Shown here piece by piece: positions 55,540 through 64,000 of a stretch of 64,000 nt of DNA. Positions within the stretch are counted from its first letter, which is position 1. Each line of letters begins with the position of its first letter. Source of the stretch: Symmetrospora coprosmae (lineage: Eukaryota > Basidiomycota > Cystobasidiomycetes > Symmetrosporaceae). Location: positions 1,519,608-1,583,607 of the forward strand of contig VUYT01000001.1 in assembly GCA_008802785.1 (NCBI GenBank). The letters run 5' to 3'. Made by a program: the position numbers and the translations under genes. Below the pieces are notes generated by a model. It was not told the origin of the DNA and did not search any database. It saw nothing but the letters and a program-made list of their open reading frames with translations.

Positions 55540-56313
55540 ATGCAGCTCTCCCTCCTCTTTGCCGCCCTCTTCTCCCTCCTCTTCTCTCTTGCCGAGGCGC
55601 AGTACAAGGTGACCAACCCGACCAGCGACAAGACATGGCAAGCCAATACACCCTACAATGTCAACTGGAGGGCTACCGCAGGCAAGCAGCTGTCCGACTT
55701 TGGGCAGTTCACTGTCAGTCTCTATGGCGGCGCAAAGTTTAACCGCACCCTTCTCACCACGGTGCGTGCTGAAGTTACGAAGAAGAGTCAGAGAGAGCAT
55801 TCTGCATAGCGGAATGATACTAATGCATCACTGTTGCTGTTTGTTCGCACGCCAACTCTTCCGCAGTTCGGCACGGTTGAGGCCACTACTCAGGCAATGG
55901 CAATCAACATCCCCGCCAACCTCGGTCCTTCGGGCGAGTTCTACTTCTTCCACCTGCGCTCAAGCGTCACTGGCAAGGCGTTGCTATCCAACAAGTGCGT
56001 TCTAAAGTGCCGCACGCTCGCATTTGGCAGCGAACTGACTCCCGCCTGCTCACCTCACAGGTTCGCCCTGTCTGGCATGACTGGCCAGTTCAACTCGAGT
56101 ATGCTGGCTGTCATCAACGCCGGAAGCCGGAGCAGCAACTCCTCGTCAGTGTCGCTCAGTGTAGCAACTCCGAGCGGCGCAGCTCGGCAAGCCGGCGCCA
56201 CAACCGCCGCGGCTGCAGGCACGTCAGGTGCACGATACACTCTCTCCTTCACATCAGGCGCATTTGCAGTCCCAGTAGCATTGCTAGCAGGATGGAGTGC
56301 TCTTGCTCTGTGA
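55540..56313 (+). CDS. Kre9/Knh1-like GPI-anchored cell-surface protein
   Basis: Three exons: 55540-55761, 55867-55994 and 56061-56313 (200 residues). Signal peptide MQLSLLFAALFSLLFSLAEA, then YKVTNPTSDKTWQANTPYNV and NWRATAG, the start of the Kre9/Knh1 (Ser-Thr-rich GPI-anchored) domain, followed by FTVSLYGGAKFNRTLLTT, AMAINIPANLGPSGEFYFFH and FNSSMLAVIN. The C-terminus is Ser/Ala/Thr-rich and ends in a hydrophobic tail (FAVPVALLAGWSALAL) with small residues before it, as expected of a GPI-attachment signal. Proteins of this family are linked to beta-1,6-glucan or general wall assembly; the exact role varies. N-glycosylation sequons NRT and NSS are present. Confidence 0.85.
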
Positions 56314-56459
56314 GACGATCATGTATCGAGGGCCAATCAAGCCTCTGCCCATGCAAAGCAGCTTTAGCAGTACCACCTTCCCATGCGACAAGACCTAGTT
56401 AGAGCGCACAACAACAGTGACTGATTGATACTGCTGGACAAGCCCCAGATGCGTACCCT

Positions 56460-59400
56460 CTAAGCAGTCGATTTGATTGGAACTCCGAATGAGCTCATAT
56501 CGAAAGTCTCATCCTGCTCGTCCTCCTCCACCCCTTCACCCTCATCCAGCTCAGGTCCCTGCGCCTCCTCCTCCGCATTGTCATTGCCCTCCCTACCTTC
56601 ATCGTCGCTGGCAGGGTTGAACAACGGCCGGTTGCCGTCCTCGACTTCTTCGTCCTCTCCTGCCTGAGAACCCTCCACCTCAGCTTCGGCTTCTTCAACG
56701 CCGTCTCCAGCAGTCTCGGCATCCTGCGATAGTCGCTGTGTTTCCTCCTTCTTCCTCCTGATCTCGGCTTCCATCTCTGGCTCGGTACTCGGCGGACGAT
56801 TGCTGGCCAGCGTGATGAGATTGTCCTTCGTAGGCAGACCCTCGTAGAAGCGAGTCATTGGATCCGCAGGTACCGTATCACCGTCGAGCTCCATCTTGGT
56901 AATGGCTTGATAATACTCGAGGTTGACTTCCTTCTTGACACTCAACGCAGCATCGATACGTTCAGGGTTGAGCTTCTCCTCACGCACCCATTTCGACTTG
57001 ATCTGTCGGCGGTCTCGGTAGGCAAACATGCCAGCGATCATCTCGAAGTCCGTTCCGAATTGTGAGAGCCCTTCGTAGAAAAGCTGGGTATCGGCCATCG
57101 TCCACCGTCCTGTCCGCTGACCAGCCGTTGCTCTCTCCGCCTTCCTCCGCTGCGCTTTCCCGTAGGTGTAAGAGGTGATGTGGGCCAAGGTGTTCTCGTG
57201 CTCGATGACCTCGTAGTTGTTATAGTCATTTGCCGTCTGCAATCGTAGGCCAAGAGCAATGTCAGCAGGGTTGCGCGGCACTGGCGGTGCTATGCTTCCG
57301 AGTGCGGCGTATTACATACCCTGGCAATTTGCGTCGACGCCTCGTCCACCACCATCTCTCCGTTCACGAAGCGCATCTGGGGCGCATACTGCGATTCTGC
57401 AAAGCCATCATCGTCGTCGTCGTCCCCTTCTTCGACATTGGGTTCTGCTTCTTCGGACTGGCGGTCTGCCTCGTTGTTCGCATCCTCGTTCTCGAGACCG
57501 AACTCCGATACAGACGGAGCGGGCGTGCCATTTTCTAGATCTTCGTCCTCCACTTCGCCTCCACCAGCCATCTCTTGTTCTTGCTCTCTCTGCTTGCCAT
57601 CCAAGCGCCGTCGAATCTCCTCCTTGCTGACGCCCTCTCGCTCGAGCTGAACTTGCAGCTTCATGCGCTCCCTGGCTGCCGCCATCCTCATCCGCTTTTC
57701 GTTGCGGTTTTCAATCTTCCGCTGCATGAAGGATGAGGGCCTGCCTCGACCAGAATCGCGAATGAGCGACTTCATAGTGATGCGGGAAGGATCCAAGGGT
57801 GCAAGAGGATCGATCGCTCTTGTACCTTCAAGTGCCAGGTCGTCTGCCTCCTCCTCTTCTCCTTCTTGACCGCTTCCGGTTGCCTGTGACACGGCGCGCC
57901 CCGCTGCCTCTCCATCAGGGACAGCGGCGGAGGCACTGCCATCGCGAGACCGAGCGGAGCGACCTGCGGGTGCGTCTTGGCCTGTTCTCCAAACAACGAC
58001 CGGAGGCGGCGGTAGTTCCAAGCCGCGAAGGATATCGGCCATGGTGAGCGTAGCTCCGGGGACAGATGGCTGGAAGCTGCGTGGAACGGTGTTCTTCTCC
58101 GCAGGCGGTCCTCTCGGTTCCTGGACCTTGGGCTTGGGCTTAGGCTTGGCCTTGGGCTTAGCCTTTGCTTTGGCTTTCGCTTTGCCTTTGGCCGTTGCTT
58201 CTGGCTCTGCTGCGGCATCACCCCCTGCACGTTGCCGTTTCGCGGCAGAAGCCTTCTTCAACGTACCAGCAGGAGCCGTTCTCTTCCTCCCCGACCGTGT
58301 CGTACTGGAGGATGACTCGATTTGCGCTGATGCCTCATCTGGTAAAGCGTCCTGGGGCTCGGGACCCTCAGGGTCTTTACCAACCCCGCTGGGTGCGTAG
58401 ATAGACCCTTCGAGCTCGTCGTCGGTATCGACGGCGTTCTCGTCCGCGGCATTCACCTCCGCCCTGATGAGCTCCATGAGGGCATCATCACTGTTGAGCA
58501 TCGATTCGGGCGGCAGAGGCGGGAGCTGCGCTGCGAGCGGAGGCGGGATCTCCTGAGCTTGCGGCGGACCAGGAAGAGGACTGACATCGTTGGTGGCCTG
58601 CTGTGGTGATGCTGCTTGCAGGGAGGTGTACTCTTGAGCACTAACTAGGGCTGGATCGAGAGCGGCACTGTCCTGAGGTAGAGCGAGCGGTACAGGCTCG
58701 ATCGGGTTCAGCCGTTCGGTAGTTGGCGTTTGCGCAGCCTGCCGGCTGGACCCTTCAGAGTTCCAACCGACGACAGGTCGTTGCTCGACGTCGTGTGGAC
58801 CCGAAGGCAAGTATGCATGCTGTTCGACATACGGCGAGATAGGCGTCTGGGATGCGTGCACTGACGGCAGTCCGACTATGGACGCAGCAGGCGTCCGCTC
58901 CGACACCGGCGCTGCTTTGGATGGTTGCGACTGGGTTCTTGACTGGTCTCTCGGCGCATGCAACTGTTCGCTTGCATGCACAGGAAGCTCTGGCTTGTGT
59001 GTGCCCGGCGGAGGAGAAGAGGGTGGCGAACGCTGAGCGTTGTTATGCTGTGCCTCGAAGGCGGCGAGCGAGCCGAACGAGATGGTGGAGCCGGTCGCTC
59101 GTAAAGGAACCGGCGAAGGAGAGCGTTGTTGGGTAGGTGCCACTGTCAATGCTGGATCGGACGAGACCTGTGGCAGTGCGGCATCCTTGCTATGTCCGAG
59201 CGCTTCCTGATTCCCTGCCGGTCGAACGGAGTCAGGGGCGACCGCAGCGCCAGAAGGCGCAAAAGCAGGCTGGTCCTGGCGTTTGTCCTGGCTGTCCGCA
59301 GAGGAGACGGCTACGCCTGGCCTTGACGCGACCGCATCTGCCTTGCGCGCCAAATCGGGGTCTTTCGCAGCTGTCGCCTCCGAACGAGTTGGTGCAGGTG

Positions 59401-59640
59401 CCGCCGCAGCAGCTGGAGGTACGACCGGAGCGGGAGATGGAGATGGCCCAGAAGGAGCTGCAGCCCTCACAGCTGCTGGATTGGGTGGTTTCTTCGGAGC
59501 CTGCCGTACAGGCTTGAACTTGGCCGCGCCCGGTTTGGCTTTGATGCGCGTATACACACGAGGTCGAGGTCAGCCGGAATGCAAGTTGCGGACAGCAGAG
59601 GCCAGCCAGCACTGCGACACCCACCGATTCTGCTAGACAT
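56460..59640 (-). CDS. BDP1: TFIIIB subunit B'' (Bdp1)
   Basis: Exons 59640-59625 (16 nt), 59538-57320 and 57236-56460 (1003 residues). The start MSSRIAKPGAAKFKPVRQAP matches the Bdp1 N-terminus. A long Pro/Ala/Ser/Gln-rich region follows, then basic and Lys/Ala/Pro repeats (KAKAKAKAKPKAKPKPKPK). The extended SANT region in the last exon includes NDYNNYEVIEHENTLAHITS, TGRWTMADTQLFYEGLSQFG, TDFEMIAGMFAYRDRRQIKS and KWVREEKLNPERIDAAL, diagnostic of Bdp1. With Brf1 and TBP it forms TFIIIB and places RNA polymerase III at tRNA, 5S and U6 genes. The acidic tail (DEEVEDGN..., EEEAQGPELDEGEGVEEDEQ) is common in fungi. The 16-nt first exon is inferred from the conserved MSSR start and from phase. Confidence 0.9.
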
Positions 59641-59890
59641 TGCTGTCAGTGAGCAATGACACGCTAGTCATGCGGCAGGTGCCGTGTATGGCTTTGGTGG
59701 GCAGGCGAATGGAGGGGAGAAAGAGCCGGGCACTCCTGGGAGTCACGTTCGCAGTCGCAGCAGCACGGCGGCGGCCTCGCCCGAGGGGAGACAGCGAGGG
59801 GAGGGAGGGTCTGACCACGACCGACGCGTTCATCACTTCATCCACAGCAACAGTCGCAGCAGCAGCGACAGTGGCAGCAGGACAGGCAAG

Positions 59891-62800
59891 ATGCCACAGG
59901 ATATGAGGGGATTGACGCAATGTGAGTGCTCTGCTCATGCGGGTTGGTTGCAACAGCAGGTCACCGAGCTCACCCTTGGCCGCGGTCACCCCACAGACAT
60001 CGCGGACCTGCGAGCATGCAAAGTCCGCGAACTCGAGGAGAAGCGGGTCAACAAGGAGATGGCCCACATCCGCCAGAAGTTCAAAGGTGCGACTGGCCTG
60101 AGCTGGCCTTCTGTGCAGGGCTCGACTCGGCTCGGCTCGGCGTTGCTGACGCGCGTGCCACCACGGCTCGACAGAGGGGAACCTGGATGGCTATCAACGC
60201 AAGAAGTACCTCAGCAAGATCGTCTTCACGTACATCCTGGGATACGAGGTTGACGTGGGCCACATGGAGTCTGTCAACCTCATCTCCAGCTCCAAGTACA
60301 GCGAGAAGCAGATTGGCTACCTCGCCCTCACCCTCCTCATGCACGAGAACAGCGACATTGTCCGGCTTGTCGTCAATAGCATCCGCAAAGACCTAGACTC
60401 CATGGACGAGGCGACCAACTGTCTCGCTCTGCACGCCATTGCCAACATTGGTGGCAAGGAGATGGCGGACTCACTCGCCGTAGACGTACACCGGCTCCTC
60501 ATCTCGCCAACGAGCAAGAGCTTCGTCAAGAAGAAAGCCGCTCTTACACTCTTGCGGCTCTACAGAAAGTCTCCAGAGTGTGTCGATGCCAAGGAATGGG
60601 GCTTGCGCATCGTCAGCATCATGGACGACCGGAATCTGGTGAGCGATGCGTCGGCACCGAGGCGAGATCATGCCGACCGGGCCTGGTGCTGATAATTACC
60701 TTCCATGCACCTCCGTAGGGTGTCGCTCTCTCCGTCGCAAGTCTGGTGTCTGCACTCGCCGTCGACAACCTCGAGGACTTGGCCGTTTCCTACCAGAAAG
60801 CGGTCGACCGGCTCAACAAGATCGTTGTGGAACAGCAGTACTCGTCCGACTACGTCTACTATCGCGTACCAATACCTTGGCTACAGGTCAAGCTCCTGCG
60901 TCTGCTACAGCTTTACCCCCCTCATGGTGAGCGAGGTCTGCCCCGCAACCGCATCGTCCACAGACCGCGCTAACGAGACGCCACACCAGACGACCCGAAT
61001 ATCCGCAACCTTCTTCACAATGTCCTGCGAGTCATCCTCGAGAATGCCAAAGAGACTCCAAAGAATGTGCAACATAACAATGCGCAGAACGCTGTGCTGT
61101 TCGAAGCCATCTCACTGGCCATCCATCTCGACACAGAAAGCAGTCTTGTTCATTCCGCTGCTGCGCTGCTGGGGCGCTTTGTCTTGAGCAAAGAGACGAA
61201 CGTAAGATACCTCGGCATGGACACGATGGCACAGCTTGCGTCCCGCAGTGAATCCCTCGAAGTGGTCAAGCGTCATCAGGACACGGTCATCTTTTCGCTT
61301 AAGGACCGCGACGTGTCGGTCAGAAGACGTGCCCTCGATCTGCTCTACAGCATGTGTGATGGAAGTAACGCCAAGACGATTGTCGGCGAGCTTTTGAAGT
61401 ACCTCAATGTGGCCGACTACAGCCTAAGAGAGGAGATGGTGCTCAAGATCGCCATCATGACGGAAAAGTTCGCCACCGAGTACGAGTGGTGCGTCAATGT
61501 CTTGGTACGGGCTGAGGACCGACCTCACTGGCTTGTGCTAATCATCCCATGTGGCGGCCATAGGTACGTCGACACCATCTTGCGACTCATGAGTCAAGCC
61601 GGTGACTACGTCGGCGAGGAGGTGTGGCATCGAATCGTGCAGATTGTCACCAATACAGAGGAGCTGCAAGAGTACGCGGCACGCAAAGTATACGATCACC
61701 TACGAGCTCCAACATGCCATGAGAACGTCATCAAGGTGGCGGCGTACCTCCTCGGCGAGTTCGGCCACCTAATCGCCAACGAGGACGATCCTTCCGCCAT
61801 TACCCCTATTGAACAGTTCACCCTCATCAACAATCGCATCGCGACATCCAGTCCATCGACAAAGGCTCTCATCCTCACCACCTACGTCAAGTGGCTCAAT
61901 CTCTTCCCCGAGATTCGAGACCATATCATCGCCGTCCTGCGCAAGTTCACGCACACATTGGACGCAGAGCTCCAGCAAAGAGCCTGCGAGTATCTGGCGA
62001 TTGCTGGAGAAGAGGACGTTCTGCAGGTCGTCTTGGATGAGATGCCTCCGTATCCGGAACAGAGGGAGTCGGCACTAGTGGGACGGCTCATCAGGAAGCA
62101 TGGCGGCAAGCAGCAGGTCAAAGATACATCGCGGAGAAAGACAACGACTGCAAAAGTGGAGGAAACACCAGAGCACGCTGCTGAAGTGGCTACGCAGGAC
62201 GACCTGCTGTCCGGCTTAGAGGGGCTCGTTCTTACACCAGCACCAGTGGCGACGACGCCTGGCGTCACAGCGCCTCTCCCATCTACGACCGCATTGGGGT
62301 CAAGTACCTCTGCGCCAACGCCTCCGCTGCCTGCGACTTCTACAGACACGCCCTCAGAAGCTGCGCCGCTCATCGCGCAGGCGATACACTTCACGCATGG
62401 TGCCGACAAAGCGCTGCAGCGTTTGGCATACAGCAGCGAAGGGATACTGTGGGAGGATGCACAGCTGCAGATCGGCTTGAAGTCAGAATACCACGGTCAT
62501 CTTGGTCGTCTGGCGCTCTATTTCGGTAACAAGATCTCGGCCGCCTTTGACTCATTCACAGTCACTGTCGAATCGCAGGAGCCTGCAGCTCTCGGCGTTA
62601 CTTTGCCTAAGATATTGCCTTCTACGCTGGCGGGCACAACGCAAATGCAGCAAGTGGTGCAGCTGGAGTGCAAGGCTCTGTTCGACATCGAGAAGCAGCC
62701 TATTCTGCGGGTGTCCTACCTCGCGGGCTCGCTCAACACGTTAACGCTCAAGTTGCCGGTCTTCCTGAACAAGTTCATCGAGGGCGTCGACCTCGGAGCT

Positions 62801-63100
62801 GCGGATTTCTTCGAGCGTTGGAAGCGTGTCGCAGCTGGCGAGGCCCAATCGATATACCAGCTCAAGAAGGGCGACACAAAGCGTCGAGTAAAAGGGCTGG
62901 GTCTCCGCATTCTCGAGGGCATCGACCCGAACCCAGGCAATGCTGTGGGAGCAGGCGTATTCCATACGGCAAGCGGGAAGGTGGGATGCCTGCTCAGGCT
63001 GGAGCCCAATGGGGAAATGGCGAGGTTGACTATCAGATCTACGGACGGTAACGTGTCGGCTCGGCTGTTGTCGATCACCGAGTTGTGTACTAAAGCATAG
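59891..63100 (+). CDS. APL3: AP-2 clathrin adaptor complex subunit alpha
   Basis: Six exons: 59891-59921, 59997-60086, 60175-60638, 60719-60926, 60990-61488 and 61564-63100 (942 residues). MRGLTQYIADLRACKVRELE and KRVNKEMAHIRQKFK, then GNLDGYQRKKYLSKIVFTYI, LGYEVDVGHMESVNLISSSK, YSEKQIGYLALTLLMHENSD, VPIPWLQVKLLRLLQLYPP, NAVLFEAISLAIHLDTESSL, DRDVSVRRRALDLLYSMCDG, REEMVLKIAIMTEKFATEYE, WYVDTILRLMSQAGDYVGEE and ATSSPSTKALILTTYVKWLN are alpha-adaptin throughout. The hinge (about 630-720) is Thr/Pro/Ala-rich; the ear domain ends at residue 942. The basic N-terminal KRVNKE segment corresponds to the PIP2-binding patch. AP-2 recruits cargo and clathrin at the plasma membrane. It ends about 0.8 kb from the telomere. 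Confidence 0.95.
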
Positions 63101-63898
63101 GCGTGGTAGTTTTCCGCAACCACAGGCACCCTAAATTCTGAAGTTGCCTTGTCGTTGGTTGATTGGCAAGGCTCTCGGCGTTACACTGCGAGCTCATCTT
63201 GTGGACAAGAGATCGTGGTAGATCGCAATACGCCGCCCGACTGCACAAGCACGTCTTCTCGGGCAGTCGCCCTGCATTATCGCTAATGCCAAGGCCTTCC
63301 TGGGCTCCCCTTCGCCGCCAGATCGCACCTGGAAGATGGACACTACCCGCTTGGCTCGACGTCCGGGCGCGCCTCTCCGATCTCGAATGCTGCCGGCCCT
63401 TGTGCTGAGCGACGTATCGACCTCTATAGTTGACCAGAAAATATCTACCGAACACGCGTGGGTTTTTCCCAGAAATAATCATGAACTGAGGCATGTTGCC
63501 CGAAAAATGACAAGCTGAATAGGCCCTCCGACTTCAAGACGATCTCACGCAGACGACAGACGTACAAGAGTCGTAAGACATTCACTAGCGGTAGATGTAG
63601 ATCCTGGTAGTATTCTGCCCGCTTCTTAGCCTCGCAGCTTTAATTGTGCGAGCGTGGCACGGTGTCCCGCGAGGTCTTGTCGGGTTAAGCAACGCGTAAA
63701 ATGGGCAATACAAGCGACACGCTCTTCTGAACAAATCATTCACTCTAGCTCGAAAATGAAGCTCGGAGAATATGGAGTATACAACGACGATCCTACCATG
63801 TACATCTCGTCCCCCTAGCAATTCGCACAGATGGCCTAACAAGCATTTTGACAAGAAGTCGTCTCTAGACACGTGACTTCGGCGTCATTTATGGGCAA
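63101..63898. other. Gene-free subtelomeric stretch
   Basis: About 800 bp between the AP-2 alpha stop and the telomeric array. It is lower in GC than the rest of the window from about 63540. Two minus-strand frames (63090-63494 and 63585-63872) have no recognisable content and are treated as chance. No helicase, transposon or long subtelomeric repeat is seen. Near the array it reads GACACGTGACTTC (palindromic CACGTG at 63870-63875), after which telomere-like units start. Confidence 0.5.
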
Positions 63899-64000
63899 AG
63901 TTTTGGGGTATTTTTTGGGGTATTTTGGGGTATTTGGGGGTTTGGGGTTTTGGGGTTTTTGGGGTTTTGGGGTTTGGGGTTTGGGGTTTGGGGTTTGGGG
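63899..64000 (+). repeat. Telomeric array, TTTGGGG-type with variable T-runs
   Basis: The last about 100 bp are T3-6 G4-5 units. The inner part has three units beginning TA (TATTTTTTGGGG, TATTTTGGGG, TATTTGGGGG); the outer part varies between T3 and T5, and the last 28 bases (63973-64000) are four perfect TTTGGGG copies. The G-rich strand runs 5' to 3' toward the end of the sequence, as at a true chromosome end. It differs from TTAGGG of most filamentous and many basidiomycete fungi. The window therefore ends in a telomere, either complete or cut within the array. Confidence 0.9.

Noticed and set aside
63090-63494. Minus-strand reading frame of 134 codons near the telomere
   Set aside because: It overlaps the end of AP-2 alpha, has no recognisable domain or splice context, and the composition looks random.
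63585-63872. Minus-strand reading frame of 95 codons next to the telomere
   Set aside because: No family match recognised, no promoter-like leader, low-GC stretch. Treated as chance.

Overview
This 64 kb window is nuclear DNA of a fungus, most likely a basidiomycete, and its right edge is a chromosome end. The evidence is the mix of fungal genes (palI/Rim9, RTA1, Kre9-like and Get1 proteins, fungal bZIP-DUF3425), an intron-rich structure with short introns (mostly about 50-145 bp) carrying GTRNGN donors, CTNAC-like branch sites and CAG acceptors, moderately high GC, and pyrimidine-rich leaders before start codons. I found no tRNA, rRNA, transposon, CRISPR or bacterial-type signals. Gene models were built by hand from splice sites and protein-family alignment from memory. 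Every multi-exon model closes in frame. Twenty-seven protein genes with about 112 introns are proposed.

Layout. 1-8.1 kb: a DEAD-box helicase of the Dbp8/DDX49 type (cut by the left edge), an orphan poly-His protein, an N-terminal-nucleophile asparaginase, GET1 and a bZIP-DUF3425 transcription factor. 8.1-13.5 kb: splicing factor RSE1/SF3B3, divergent from APC/C subunit DOC1/APC10. 13.6-18.2 kb: a 16-exon NCS1 nucleobase/allantoin-type permease with a 6-nt microexon and two GC-AG introns, preceded on the same strand by a FAR1/WRKY-GCM1-like putative DNA-binding protein. 19-28.7 kb: a PTM1/GOST seven-helix protein, palI/RIM9, a DCAF11/WDR23-like WD40 protein and the cohesin acetyltransferase ECO1. 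29-36 kb: an RTA1-family membrane protein, a NudE coiled-coil protein and a LisH-WD40 TBL1-like corepressor. 36.5-48 kb: rRNA methyltransferase SPB1, RPS19 with an acidic tail, and a very large LRR-DH RhoGEF. 48-56.3 kb: eIF3b, an orphan membrane protein, a small Gly-rich secreted protein, a small tail-anchored protein, a lipid-droplet hydrolase (LDAH family) and a Kre9/Knh1-like GPI protein. 56.4-63.1 kb: TFIIIB subunit BDP1 and AP-2 alpha adaptin. 63.1-64 kb: a short gene-free stretch, then about 100 bp of telomere.

The genes are mostly unrelated housekeeping functions (ribosome biogenesis, translation, splicing, cohesion, endocytosis, membrane insertion). I see no metabolic cluster or defence island. 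The most notable feature is the terminal array, whose repeat is TTTGGGG with variable T-runs instead of the common fungal TTAGGG, lying only about 0.8 kb beyond a housekeeping gene. Other points worth a second look are the 6-nt microexon, several genes whose start codon sits in a 3-35 nt first exon, in-frame stop-free introns, the acidic tail of RPS19 and the LRR-RhoGEF architecture.
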